From Flavobacteriaceae bacterium (lineage in GTDB: Bacteria > Bacteroidota > Bacteroidia > Flavobacteriales > Flavobacteriaceae), in NCBI GenBank assembly GCA_021647885.1, contig JAKITV010000003.1, forward strand, positions 55,860 through 119,859: a stretch of DNA of 64,000 nucleotides, given 5' to 3'. Each line of letters starts with the position of its first letter. The stretch's first letter is position 1. Below are positions 25,401 to 33,982 of the stretch, piece after piece. The notes under the pieces are model-generated. The model was not told the DNA's origin. It saw only the letters and a program-made list of their open reading frames with translations, and did not search any database. The position numbers were made by a program, and so were the translations under genes.

Positions 25401-25754
25401 TTAATCTCCAGGATGCATAAAGCGTTGTTTACCCAATAGTTCTTCTTCAGTCTCAACAACATCTTCATCAGGCACACAACAATCTACAGGACAAACAGCA
25501 GCACATTGTGGTTCTTCATGAAAACCTTTGCATTCGGTACATTTATCAGGCACAATATAATATAAGTCGTCACTAATGGGTTCTTGCGCTTCGTCTGCAT
25601 TTATTTCTTCACCATTTGGTAAAATCAAATTTCCTGTTAAACTGGTTCCATCTCTATATCTCCAATCGTCAGCGCCTTCATAAATAGCAGTATTTGGGCA
25701 TTCTGGCTCACAGGCTCCACAATTTATACATTCATCTGTTATAATGATTGCCAT
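25401..25754 (-). CDS. Two-[4Fe-4S] ferredoxin (YfhL/FdxA-like)
   Basis: 117 residues. The first cluster motif is [12 protein letters not shown], the second [22 protein letters not shown], giving the eight or more cysteines of a bacterial 2[4Fe-4S] ferredoxin with an insertion between them (residues 25-65). It is a small cytoplasmic electron carrier; the partner is not known. It is divergent from the acyl-CoA reductase gene, and the two -7 boxes flank a small palindrome. Confidence 0.92.
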   Translation of the reverse strand: MAIIITDECINCGACEPECPNTAIYEGADDWRYRDGTSLTGNLILPNGEEINADEAQEPISDDLYYIVPDKCTECKGFHEEPQCAAVCPVDCCVPDEDVVETEEELLGKQRFMHPGD

Positions 25755-25769
25755 AATATTTTCTTTTTC

Positions 25770-25791
25770 TAACTTTGCAGCTGCAAAAATA
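25770..25791. promoter_or_regulatory. Symmetric divergent promoter for ferredoxin and acyl-CoA reductase
   Basis: TAACTTTG at 25770-25777 is a + strand -7 box for the acyl-CoA reductase. TATTTTTG on the minus strand (25784-25791) is a -7 box for the ferredoxin. Between them, TTTGCAGCTGCAAA (25774-25787) is a perfect 14-base palindrome. The two transcripts would start back to back, so the promoters may compete or share a regulator. Confidence 0.5.
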
Positions 25792-25820
25792 AAGCAATAA
25801 AAGTGTTATACAAACTATAA

Positions 25821-26888
25821 ATGAATAACAATAAACACATCATAAGAGCCTTTGTTGAATTAGGGAAGTTTTTAAGTCAGTTTTCATTAAAAGGTATTCA
25901 AAAAAAAGAAAATATGCTTTATAATGATTTGTTTTTTGAAGGGTTTAAACATCAAATAAAATTAGCCAAAGAACATAATGGATGGTTTACACAGGAAAAT
26001 ATACTATTTGCTATTGAAGGATGGTCTAAATTACTGACTGAAAGTAACCTTAAACAATGGCTAGACAACTATAGCTTTAATAGCATTGAGTCCAAAAAAG
26101 TAGCTATTATTATGGCTGGAAATATTCCATTAGTTGGTTTTCATGATTTTATAAGTGTTATTGTTTCAGGTCATGAAGTATTAGTAAAACAATCATCAAA
26201 CGATAAGCATTTGCTTCCATTTTTAGCAAAATATTTAGAACACATTGCTCCAGAATTAAAAGGCAAAATTGAATTCACAGAAGACAAGCTAACCGATTTT
26301 GACGCTGTTATTGCTACAGGAAGTGATAATACTGCACGTTATTTTGAATATTATTTTAAAGATAAACCATCTATCATTAGAAAAAACAGGAATTCTGTTG
26401 CTGTCTTAACAGGAAACGAAACCGAAGAACAACTTAAAGCACTTTCCGAAGATATTTTTAGATACTATGGTTTGGGTTGCAGAAATGTTTCAAAATTATT
26501 TGTACCAAAAGATTATAATTTTGAAAGCTTTTTTAAGGCAATGTACGATTGGCATCCTATTATTAATCAAGCAAAGTATGCTAACAATTACGATTATAAC
26601 AAAGCAGTTTATTTAATGAGTGAATTTGATATGTTGGAAAATGGTTTTTTAATGCTAAAGGAAGATGAGAGTTATGCTTCTCCTATTGCTACGTTATTCT
26701 ATGAAAGTTATGATTCCATAGAGCAATTAAAAGAAAAACTTGAGCAGGACAAGGATAAAATTCAGTGTATGGTTTCCAACGGATTTATAGACACCGAAAT
26801 TAAATTTGGTCAAACCCAAAAACCACAATTATGGGATTATGCCGATGGAATAGATACAGTTGCATTTTTATTAAAAAACACAACTTAA
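25821..26888 (+). CDS. Acyl-CoA reductase, LuxC family
   Basis: 355 residues of the LuxC/aldehyde-dehydrogenase-like family, which reduces acyl-CoA or acyl-protein to aldehyde with NADPH. KVAIIMAGNIPLVGFHDFISVIVSGHEVLVKQSS is the nucleotide-binding region. YGLGCRNVSKLFVP contains the likely catalytic cysteine. No luciferase genes are nearby, so luminescence is not implied. In Flavobacteriaceae this gene commonly sits between a ferredoxin and serC, as here, but its physiological substrate is unclear. Confidence 0.88.
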   Translation: MNNNKHIIRAFVELGKFLSQFSLKGIQKKENMLYNDLFFEGFKHQIKLAKEHNGWFTQENILFAIEGWSKLLTESNLKQWLDNYSFNSIESKKVAIIMAGNIPLVGFHDFISVIVSGHEVLVKQSSNDKHLLPFLAKYLEHIAPELKGKIEFTEDKLTDFDAVIATGSDNTARYFEYYFKDKPSIIRKNRNSVAVLTGNETEEQLKALSEDIFRYYGLGCRNVSKLFVPKDYNFESFFKAMYDWHPIINQAKYANNYDYNKAVYLMSEFDMLENGFLMLKEDESYASPIATLFYESYDSIEQLKEKLEQDKDKIQCMVSNGFIDTEIKFGQTQKPQLWDYADGIDTVAFLLKNTT

Positions 26889-26954
26889 AATTATCAATTT
26901 TATAACAATAAATTTATCATTAATTAGCACCTTTGCAACTTGTTAATTGAATAG

Positions 26955-27005
26955 ATTTCCTCCCGTCCCGATAACTATCGGGAGCTATCGGGATTCACGG
27001 AAATG
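26955..27005. repeat. TCCCGATA hairpin immediately upstream of serC
   Basis: TCCCGATAACTATCGGGA (26966-26983) plus a trailing GCTATCGGGA half, framed by ATTTCC and GGAAAT. It is the inverted counterpart of the unit at 23957-24006. It ends about 16 bases before the serC start and so lies in the serC leader. Confidence 0.75.
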
Positions 27006-27020
27006 AAAAACAAATTTTTC

Positions 27021-28085
27021 ATGAAGAAACATAATTTTAGTGCAGGACCAAGTATTTTACCACAGGAAGTATTACAAAAAGCATCAGAAGCAGTACTAAA
27101 TTTTAACAATGACAATTTATCATTATTAGAAATTTCCCATCGAAGCAAACCTTTTGTGGATGTTATGGAACATGCTAGAACTTTAGTTTTAGAGTTGCTT
27201 AATCTTGAAGGTAAAGGTTATAAAGTATTGTTTTTACAAGGTGGAGCAAGTACACAGTTTTTAATGGTTGCTTTAAATTTATTAGAAAAAAGAGCAGGTT
27301 ATTTAAATACAGGTTCTTGGAGTGATAAAGCCATTAAAGAAGCTAAAATCTACGATGATATTTACGAAGTAGCTTCATCTAAAAATGCGAATTACAACTA
27401 TATCCCTAAAGGATATGATATACCTGCGGACTATGATTATTTTCATTGTACGTCTAACAATACAATTTTCGGAACACAAATAAAAGAGTTTCCAAAATGC
27501 TCAATTCCATTAGTATGCGATATGAGCAGCGATATATTTTCACGTCAATTGGATTTTACTAAATTCGATTTAATTTATGCAGGAGCTCAAAAAAATATGG
27601 GACCAGCTGGTACTACTCTAGTTGTTGTAAAAGAAGATATATTAGGTAAAGTATCTCGAAAAATTCCATCAATAATGGATTACAAAATTCAAATAAGTAA
27701 AAGCAGTATGTTTAACACACCTCCTGTTTTTGCTGTTTATGTTTCTATGTTAACGCTGGAATGGTTAAAAAATCTAGGTGGTATTGCTGCTATTGAAAAA
27801 GAGAACGATAAAAAAGCAATATTGATGTATTCCGAAATAGATTTAAACCCTTTATTTAAAGGATATGCATCAAAAGGAGATCGCTCAATAATGAATGCTA
27901 CATTTAATTTGGTTAATGACGATTTAAAAGAAACTTTTGATACGATGTGCAGAGAAAGTGGAATAAATGGATTAAATGGACACAGAAGTGTTGGTGGTTA
28001 TCGAGCATCAATGTATAATGCTTTACCGCTTGAAAGCGTTCAGGTTTTAGTAGAGATTATGAGTGAACTGGAAACTAAAGCTTAA
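27021..28085 (+). CDS. serC: Phosphoserine aminotransferase
   Basis: 354 residues. Converts 3-phosphohydroxypyruvate and glutamate to phosphoserine in serine synthesis. Family features include KHNFSAGPSILPQEVLQKA, LLEISHRSKPF, FLQGGASTQF, VCDMSSDIFSR and the PLP lysine in YAGAQKNMGPAG. The ATG at 27021 (MKKHNFSAGP) fits homologues better than the one six codons upstream, which sits at the edge of the TCCCGATA repeat. A CACCTTTG close to the -7 consensus lies near 26929. serA follows after 143 bases. Confidence 0.95.
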   Translation: MKKHNFSAGPSILPQEVLQKASEAVLNFNNDNLSLLEISHRSKPFVDVMEHARTLVLELLNLEGKGYKVLFLQGGASTQFLMVALNLLEKRAGYLNTGSWSDKAIKEAKIYDDIYEVASSKNANYNYIPKGYDIPADYDYFHCTSNNTIFGTQIKEFPKCSIPLVCDMSSDIFSRQLDFTKFDLIYAGAQKNMGPAGTTLVVVKEDILGKVSRKIPSIMDYKIQISKSSMFNTPPVFAVYVSMLTLEWLKNLGGIAAIEKENDKKAILMYSEIDLNPLFKGYASKGDRSIMNATFNLVNDDLKETFDTMCRESGINGLNGHRSVGGYRASMYNALPLESVQVLVEIMSELETKA

Positions 28086-28098
28086 ATAAGTTAGCAGT

Positions 28099-28116
28099 TC
28101 CCGATAGCTATCGGGA
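28099..28116. repeat. TCCCGATAGCTATCGGGA palindrome
   Basis: A perfect 18-base palindrome between serC and serA, embedded in heptamer-like AGCAGTT and CAGTCG units. Confidence 0.85.
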
Positions 28117-28189
28117 CAGTCGCAGTTTGCAGTTGTTTACTCTTAAAAAATAATTATGAATATGTTAGGTTTAAAGTATTAAGTTGCAA

Positions 28190-28224
28190 AACTTTTAACT
28201 TTTAACTTTTAACTTTTAACTTTT
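28190..28224. repeat. Five AACTTTT heptamers abutting the serA start
   Basis: Five exact tandem 7-base units end 4 bases before the serA ATG at 28229, occupying the position of the translation initiation region. Copy-number change would alter the leader length and could modulate expression. A related array lies at 17853-17880. Confidence 0.88.
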
Positions 28225-28228
28225 AATA

Positions 28229-29179
28229 ATGAAAGTATTAGCAAACGATGGTGTTTCACAAAGTGGAATAGATGCTCTGGAAAAAGCAGGATTTGAAGTC
28301 AGTACAACTACAGTTGCTCAAGAGCAGTTAGAAAACTATATAAACGAAAATGAAATTAGCGTTCTTTTAGTTAGAAGCGCAACTACTGTGAGACAAGATT
28401 TAATTGATGCTTGTCCTAGCCTAAAAATTATAGGTCGTGGTGGTGTTGGCATGGATAATATAGATGTAGAATATGCTCGCAATAAAGGGTTAGATGTTAT
28501 AAACACTCCTGCAGCGTCTTCAAGTTCGGTTGCCGAATTGGTATTTGCCCATTTGTATGGTGGTGTACGTTATTTACACGACTCTAACAGAAATATGCCT
28601 TTAGATGGAGATACAAAATTTAAAATACTCAAAAAAAATTATGCTAAAGGCAGCGAATTAAGAGGTAAAACACTTGGTATTATTGGCTTTGGGCGAATTG
28701 GACAAGAAGTTGCCAAAATTGGAATAGGAGTTGGAATGAAAGTTATTGCAAGCGATTTGTTTGTGCCAAAAGCTACAATAAAAGTGGATTTCTTTGATGG
28801 ACAATCTATTAATGTAGAAATTGAAACAGAACCTATTGACAATATTCTTGAGCAATCCGATTTTATTTCACTACATGTACCAGCCCAAAAAGATTATGTA
28901 ATTGGCAAAGAGCAAATCAATAAGATGAAAGATGGTATTGGACTTATAAATGCAGCTCGTGGAGGTGTTATTGATGAAATTGCACTTATTGATGCTTTAG
29001 AAAGTGGTAAAATTGCCTTTGCTGGTTTAGATACTTTCGAAAACGAACCCACACCAGCTATACAAGTACTAATGAATGGTAGATTATCTCTTACACCACA
29101 TATTGGAGCTGCAACTAATGAAGCACAAGACAGAATTGGTACAGAGCTAGCATCACAAATTATTAGTATCTTAAAGTAG
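28229..29179 (+). CDS. serA: D-3-phosphoglycerate dehydrogenase (short form)
   Basis: 316 residues, lacking the ACT domain of longer SerA proteins. Oxidises 3-phosphoglycerate, the first step of serine synthesis. The NAD-binding motif is GIIGFGRIGQEVAKIGIGVGMKVIASD. Catalytic residues of the 2-hydroxyacid dehydrogenase family are in NAARGG (Arg), LDTFENEP (Glu) and LTPHIGAAT (His). It follows serC, supporting the assignment over glyoxylate or hydroxypyruvate reductase. Without ACT, feedback inhibition by serine is not expected. Confidence 0.92.
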   Translation: MKVLANDGVSQSGIDALEKAGFEVSTTTVAQEQLENYINENEISVLLVRSATTVRQDLIDACPSLKIIGRGGVGMDNIDVEYARNKGLDVINTPAASSSSVAELVFAHLYGGVRYLHDSNRNMPLDGDTKFKILKKNYAKGSELRGKTLGIIGFGRIGQEVAKIGIGVGMKVIASDLFVPKATIKVDFFDGQSINVEIETEPIDNILEQSDFISLHVPAQKDYVIGKEQINKMKDGIGLINAARGGVIDEIALIDALESGKIAFAGLDTFENEPTPAIQVLMNGRLSLTPHIGAATNEAQDRIGTELASQIISILK

Positions 29180-29294
29180 CTAACCCTTTTTTAGTCAGTC
29201 TGTAAAAGTTAAATTTGAGCAAATAATATTTAAATTTTTCTTGTATATTGTTCCAATAAACACATTAACCTTTTTTAATTAAACTCGTAGTATT

Positions 29295-29933
29295 ATGGCA
29301 GGAATTTTAGATCTATTAGGTAGTGACCTAGGAAAAACAATTATTAGTGGTGTTTCAGGTCAAACTGGACAAAGCGAAAGTAAAACAGGAAGTGTATTAA
29401 CAATGGCTTTACCGGTTTTAATGCAAGCCATGAAAAGAAATACCTCAACGCCTCAAGGCGCAGAAGGTTTATTAAGCGCATTGAGTGGTAAACACGATGG
29501 AGGGATTTTAGATAACCTTGGAGGATTATTTAGTGGTGGTGTCGACAATAGTGTTTTGGATGATGGAGGAAAAATATTAGGTCACGTTTTAGGGGACAAA
29601 CAGCAAAACGTTCAAAATGCTTTAAGTCAAAAATCTGGTATGGATGCAGTATCAGTTGGTCAGATACTTAAAGTTGCTGCACCTCTTTTAATGGGATTTT
29701 TAGGAAAACAAGCCAAACAACAAAAAGTTAATAATTCTTCTGGAGTTGAAGGACTGCTCGGTGGATTGTTAAGCGGAAACTCACCACAGCAAGAACAAAG
29801 TTTTTTAGAATCTATGTTAGATGCAGATGGAGACGGAAACATTATAGATGATGTTGCAGAAATGGTTTTAGGTGGAAATAAAAAGAAAGGCGGATTGGGA
29901 GGTTTACTTGGTGGACTTTTTGGAAAAAAATAG
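29295..29933 (+). CDS. DUF937-family protein
   Basis: 212 residues. It has the DUF937 pattern: MAGILDLLGSDLGKTIISGVSGQTGQ, VLTMALPVLMQAMKRNTSTPQGAEGLLSAL, GKILGHVLGDKQQNVQNALSQKSG and VGQILKVAAPLLMGFLGKQA. A glycine-rich low-complexity tail follows. DADGDGNIIDDVAEMVLG looks like an EF-hand-type calcium loop. No signal peptide is present. Function is unknown. A strong terminator hairpin follows at 29961-29984. Confidence 0.88.
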   Translation: MAGILDLLGSDLGKTIISGVSGQTGQSESKTGSVLTMALPVLMQAMKRNTSTPQGAEGLLSALSGKHDGGILDNLGGLFSGGVDNSVLDDGGKILGHVLGDKQQNVQNALSQKSGMDAVSVGQILKVAAPLLMGFLGKQAKQQKVNNSSGVEGLLGGLLSGNSPQQEQSFLESMLDADGDGNIIDDVAEMVLGGNKKKGGLGGLLGGLFGKK

Positions 29934-29960
29934 GTTTCAAATATATATCTGCAAGAATTT

Positions 29961-29990
29961 AAGTCGAACAAATTTGTTCGACTTTTTTAT
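29961..29990 (+). terminator. Intrinsic terminator after the DUF937 gene
   Basis: AAGTCGAACAAA and TTTGTTCGACTT (29961-29984) form a perfect 24-base palindrome, followed by a run of T. It closes the serA/DUF937 region. Confidence 0.85.
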
Positions 29991-30045
29991 GTTAAAAGAT
30001 TAATTTTCAATACATTTATAAAACAAATTTTGTATTTTTAGTTAA

Positions 30046-30477
30046 ATGAAAAATATAATTTTAATACTTTTTGTATGCTTTGGGGTTTATTCCTGTAAAA
30101 CTCCTTATAGAGTAACCTCTACTACTCCTACAGTTAACGCAAAAGCTCAAGACACAGTCCGTATTGCAAATGATACGCTTGAATATGAAATTATTATTAT
30201 CGAACCAGGATTTAATTTCTGGTTAAAGAGCAGAGCTAAACCCGAAGGCTACTATTCACAGCAGTTTTTAGAAAACAGAAACAGAATATATGTAACAGAA
30301 TGGAACAATAGAGTTTTAAATCCTAGTAGATATAATCCTAATTTGTACCAAATGCAAATTGACTATCAGCCACATATAGATTATGGTTATGAGGTAAATT
30401 ACAAGCTCTATTATTACTTTATATATTTTCAAATTCAGTATAAACAAAGATTAGCAGGTTTTGTTCCTAGAATTTAG
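30046..30477 (+). CDS. DUF6146-family lipoprotein
   Basis: 143 residues. Signal peptide with lipobox (GVYSCKTP, Cys about residue 17). The mature domain carries the conserved LEYEIIIIEPGFNFWLKSRAKPEGYYSQQFLENRNRIYVTEWN, which I associate with a small family of unknown function in Flavobacteriia. The C-terminus is rich in Tyr (NYKLYYYFIYFQIQYKQRL). It is a predicted periplasmic lipoprotein. Confidence 0.82.
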   Translation: MKNIILILFVCFGVYSCKTPYRVTSTTPTVNAKAQDTVRIANDTLEYEIIIIEPGFNFWLKSRAKPEGYYSQQFLENRNRIYVTEWNNRVLNPSRYNPNLYQMQIDYQPHIDYGYEVNYKLYYYFIYFQIQYKQRLAGFVPRI

Positions 30478-30488
30478 TTTTCATTTTA

Positions 30489-30496
30489 TACTTTTG
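30489..30496 (+). promoter_or_regulatory. Bacteroidota -7 box
   Basis: TACTTTTG matches TAnnTTTG and lies 21 bases upstream of the GTG start at 30517. Confidence 0.45.
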
Positions 30497-30516
30497 CAAT
30501 TCGATAAATTATAAAA

Positions 30517-31029
30517 GTGAAAAAGTTTAAACAGCGTTGGGAAATAACACAAAATTGGCAGCTTATCTATCCTATTGTTGGCGTTATTGCTTTAGCTTAT
30601 TCTGTATTTAAATTAGCCCTTCTTTTTTCTTTTGATAATATTGAGATTACAATTTTATTGTCTTGCATTCTGTTCTTCATTTTATTAAAGTTAACATTGG
30701 CTTTATTTAAATTTTTAGAAAAACGCTGGAAAGTAGAATACAAATGGAGGGTTATTAGAATATTTTTAATTTTTGCTATAACTGGTACTTCGTCTGTAAT
30801 TATTACTAATCCTATCTCTAATGCAATTGGTTTAGTAAAAGGTAATTTTGCTGATATATTTTTAGGCAACACTATATACTATGTATTAAAATTCATCTTG
30901 ACCTTACCTTTTTACAAGATCTTATTAGTTTCATTTGGGTGGCTATTTGGCGAATTTACATTCTTCTGGAATTTTACAAAAAAGATGCTTTACAGACTTG
31001 GTTTCAAACGATTTTTTAGCGAGCAGTGA
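30517..31029 (+). CDS. Small conserved integral membrane protein (DUF6787-like)
   Basis: 170 residues starting at GTG. The N-terminal KKFKQRWEITQNWQLIYPIVG and the FLEKRWKVEYKWRVIRIFLIFAITG repeat show two similar W-rich amphipathic segments, each preceding hydrophobic helices (about four to five in total). VIITNPISNAIG and FGWLFGEFTFFWNFTKKML are conserved-looking. The last 4 bases overlap the next gene's GTG start, indicating translational coupling. It resembles a DUF found in Flavobacteriia upstream of TonB receptors; function unknown. Confidence 0.75.
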   Translation: MKKFKQRWEITQNWQLIYPIVGVIALAYSVFKLALLFSFDNIEITILLSCILFFILLKLTLALFKFLEKRWKVEYKWRVIRIFLIFAITGTSSVIITNPISNAIGLVKGNFADIFLGNTIYYVLKFILTLPFYKILLVSFGWLFGEFTFFWNFTKKMLYRLGFKRFFSEQ

Positions 31030-31358
31030 ACACGTTTAAAGAACATATCATATACAAATTTAGCATAGTCATTTTGGCTATAGCTTTGCTCACACCTTCT
31101 TTTGTAAAGTTTTCTCATGTTTTCGAAGATCATGTTCATGAGGTTTGTAAAAATCCGCAGAAAACACATTTTCATGAAGTTGATTTGGATTGCGGATTCT
31201 ATAAGTTTAAACTCAACAAGAAATTCATCTTGGCTTCTAATGAGTTTCAGTTTCTGAATGTGGTAGAGAACCATCAACCAATTGTTTTACAATATTGCTT
31301 TTTAAGTGACTATCAACCTTTACATTTTTCACTTCGTGGACCTCCTAAATTAATTTAG
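31026..31358 (+). CDS. Small His-rich periplasmic protein upstream of TonB receptor
   Basis: 110 residues, GTG start overlapping the upstream gene by 4 bases. An N-terminal hydrophobic segment (IVILAIALLTPSFVKF) would act as signal or anchor. The mature part has FSHVFEDHVHEVCKNPQKTHFHEVDLDCGF, with several His and two Cys, suggestive of metal binding. It lies 57 bases upstream of the TonB-dependent receptor, whose extracellular loop is also His-rich. Similar small proteins precede metal or heme receptors in Bacteroidota. Function is inferred from context only. Confidence 0.7.
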   Translation: MNTFKEHIIYKFSIVILAIALLTPSFVKFSHVFEDHVHEVCKNPQKTHFHEVDLDCGFYKFKLNKKFILASNEFQFLNVVENHQPIVLQYCFLSDYQPLHFSLRGPPKLI

Positions 31359-31415
31359 CTTTAAGACGAGAATTCAAATTTCTCAAAAAATTATCGTTAA
31401 ATTAATTATATACAC

Positions 31416-33626
31416 ATGAAAACAATTTTAAATTGGCTGTTATTAATATCAATTACATCCACATATTCACAAAACGTTATAAAAGGTCTTGTAACAGACA
31501 GCAATTCTAATGAACCCATTATCTTTGCAAACATTTATCTTCCTCAATTGGAAAAAGGAACCATTACTGATGATGATGGTGTATTTTCAATCCATGATTT
31601 ACCCTCTGGAAACTATAAAATAATAGTCTCAATAATTGGTTATAAAACTTTTTCCGCTACAATTAGTATTCCTGCAATTCAAGATTTAAACATTGCCTTA
31701 TCAGCTTCTGCTATTGAAATGGAAGCAATAATAATCTCCACGCCTTTCCATAAATTACAGAGTGATAATGTAATGAAAGTGGAGCAAAAAAAAGTAAAAG
31801 ACTTAAAAGCTAGTGGAGCAACAACACTTGCTGAAGGCATAACAAATATTGCTGGTGTAGAAAGTGTTACAACAGGATTAAGCATTGGCAAACCCGTTAT
31901 AAGAGGGTTAAGCAGCAATAGAGTACTTGTTTACACACAGGGCATTAGGTTGGAAAATCAACAATTTGGCGACGAGCATGGATTGGGTATTAATGCCGCT
32001 GGAATAGAAAGTGTAGAAGTCATAAAAGGACCTGCTTCCCTACTCTATGGTAGCGATGCATTAGGTGGTGTGCTATATTTAAACCCAGAGAAATTTGCAC
32101 AGCTAAACTCTTCTTCAGGAGATGTAAATGCAGACTATTATTCCAACACCAATGGATTTAGCACAAATGCAGGATTTAAATCGTCGAGTGATGCTTTTAA
32201 ATTCATTTTTAGAGGAAGCCTTACCGAACATGCCGATTATAATACCAAAGACTTTAGAGTTACCAATACGAGATTTAAAGAACAAGATTTTAAAGCTGCA
32301 ATTGGCTATCAAGTTTCAAAATTTAAAAGCGAATTTAGGTATAATTTGAATGCTTCAAAACTTGGTATTCCTGAAGAAATCGGGATTCAAAATACAAACA
32401 AGAACCCTTTGTTGCCTTACCAAAGTATTAACAACCATATTTTTAGTACAAAATCTACAGTATTCTTTAATGAATCTAGTTTAAACTTCAATTTGGGTTT
32501 TACTTATAATGACAGAAAAGAATTTGAAGAAGAGCATCATCACGATGGTGAAGACCATGAAGAAGAAACCGATGAAATTTTAGAACCAGCACTACAAATG
32601 GTACTTAAAACGTTTAGTTACGATGTAAAATACAATCTACCAACGTTTGGGAAATTTGAAACTATTGTTGGTGCACAAGGAATGAACCAAACCAATACAA
32701 ATCATGGAGAAGAGCAATTAATTCCTGATGCTACAACTAATGATTTTGGAATATTAGCAACATCTCATATTCATTTTGAAAAAATAGATATACAGCTTGG
32801 AGCTCGTTTTGACAACAGAAACATAAATGTAAAAAGCGTTTTCAATAAAAGTTTTAATAGCTTTAATGGAGCATTCGGAATCAAAACAAATTTAACTAAA
32901 AGCATAGTTTCCAGACTAAATTTTGCCACAGGATTTAGAGCACCTAATTTAGCCGAGTTAACTTCTTATGGATCACATGAAGGAACTAACCGTTTTGAAA
33001 TAGGAAATGCAAATCTTGAAAACGAACAGAATTTTCAGATTGATCTTGCTTTAGAGTTTAATAATGAACACATAGAAGTTTTTGCAAATGCTTTTTACAA
33101 TAAGGTAAATAACTACATATTTTTATCACCAAATGGTGAGTTTGTAGAAGCTGATCCTGTGTTTTTATACCTTCAAGACGATGCAAAGTTATATGGTGGC
33201 GAATTCGGTTTGCATATACATCCACATCCACTGGATTGGTTGCACTTTGAATCTAGTTTTGAAACTGTAACAGGAAAGCAAAATAACGATGAATATCTGC
33301 CGCTAATTCCTGCCAATAAGATTAATAATATAATTAGAGTAGAGTTTGATACTGTAACAATCACAGAAGGTTATGCTTTTATTAAATTAAGTACAACATT
33401 AGATCAAAATAAAATTAGTTCATTTGAAACAAAAACCAATGGTTATAATTTAATGAGTGCAGGTTTTGGTGGAAAAATAAAGTTTGCAAAACAGGAGCTA
33501 TCTATTTCTGTGTCTGGCACTAATTTAACAAACAAGAGCTACATAAATCATTTGTCAAGACTCAAAACAGATAACATTTTTAATATGGGAAGAAATATTA
33601 CCATTGGATTATCTTATGCATTATAA
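31416..33626 (+). CDS. TonB-dependent outer-membrane receptor, probably for a metal (ZnuD-like)
   Basis: 736 residues. Signal peptide (ISITSTYSQ), then a carboxypeptidase-like regulatory domain (GLVTDSNSNEPIIFANIYLP, residues 20-100), plug domain (PVIRGLSSNRVLVYTQGI, VEVIKGPASLLYGSDALGGV) and a 22-strand-type beta-barrel ending in IGLSYAL. An external loop near residue 370 reads EEEHHHDGEDHEEETDE, a His/Asp-rich cluster like those of ZnuD zinc receptors. The small His-rich protein upstream supports a role in zinc or copper uptake. The substrate is inference. Confidence 0.88.
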   Translation: MKTILNWLLLISITSTYSQNVIKGLVTDSNSNEPIIFANIYLPQLEKGTITDDDGVFSIHDLPSGNYKIIVSIIGYKTFSATISIPAIQDLNIALSASAIEMEAIIISTPFHKLQSDNVMKVEQKKVKDLKASGATTLAEGITNIAGVESVTTGLSIGKPVIRGLSSNRVLVYTQGIRLENQQFGDEHGLGINAAGIESVEVIKGPASLLYGSDALGGVLYLNPEKFAQLNSSSGDVNADYYSNTNGFSTNAGFKSSSDAFKFIFRGSLTEHADYNTKDFRVTNTRFKEQDFKAAIGYQVSKFKSEFRYNLNASKLGIPEEIGIQNTNKNPLLPYQSINNHIFSTKSTVFFNESSLNFNLGFTYNDRKEFEEEHHHDGEDHEEETDEILEPALQMVLKTFSYDVKYNLPTFGKFETIVGAQGMNQTNTNHGEEQLIPDATTNDFGILATSHIHFEKIDIQLGARFDNRNINVKSVFNKSFNSFNGAFGIKTNLTKSIVSRLNFATGFRAPNLAELTSYGSHEGTNRFEIGNANLENEQNFQIDLALEFNNEHIEVFANAFYNKVNNYIFLSPNGEFVEADPVFLYLQDDAKLYGGEFGLHIHPHPLDWLHFESSFETVTGKQNNDEYLPLIPANKINNIIRVEFDTVTITEGYAFIKLSTTLDQNKISSFETKTNGYNLMSAGFGGKIKFAKQELSISVSGTNLTNKSYINHLSRLKTDNIFNMGRNITIGLSYAL

Positions 33627-33653
33627 AAGTATTTAATCTAAAGAATTCCTTCC

Positions 33654-33941
33654 TTATTGCCCAACCTCAATAATGGTTTCATTAGTTTTAAATACGAAAG
33701 TGTAAAGCCACATAAGTGTAAATGTTGGTACAACATCCATAAAAGGTAATGCTTCTTCAATAAAAGTGATGACTCCAGCAATTTTACCAGATTTGCCCTT
33801 ATACAATTTTGTCATTAAATATCCAGCTGTTGGTGCCCAAATAATATCAAATGGTGGAAAAATAAAAGATACATATCCTAATGCATCAAAACATATACTA
33901 TAGCCTAATTTTTTGTATTTACTTGTGTTGTTAAAATTCAT
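33654..33941 (-). CDS. Conserved small membrane protein
   Basis: 95 residues from ATG 33941 (MNFNNTSKYKKLGYSICFDALGY). Two or three hydrophobic segments are seen (YVSFIFPPFDIIWAPTAGYLMT, IAGVITFIEEALPFMDVVPTFTLMWLY). The motifs DALGYVSFIFPPFDIIWAP and EEALPFMDVVPTFT look conserved in Flavobacteriia. An upstream in-frame start at 34049 would overlap msrA and is rejected. Function unknown. Confidence 0.78.
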   Translation of the reverse strand: MNFNNTSKYKKLGYSICFDALGYVSFIFPPFDIIWAPTAGYLMTKLYKGKSGKIAGVITFIEEALPFMDVVPTFTLMWLYTFVFKTNETIIEVGQ

Positions 33942-33982
33942 ATTGTGTTGTTTTATATACACATAACAAGAAATATACCAGA

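Noticed and set aside
25821..26888. LuxC-like gene as sign of bioluminescence
   Set aside because: No luxA, luxB, luxD or luxE genes are nearby, and this family is found in non-luminous Flavobacteriaceae.
17853..28224. Heptamer arrays as CRISPR repeats
   Set aside because: Units are contiguous 7-mers without spacers, and no cas genes are present.
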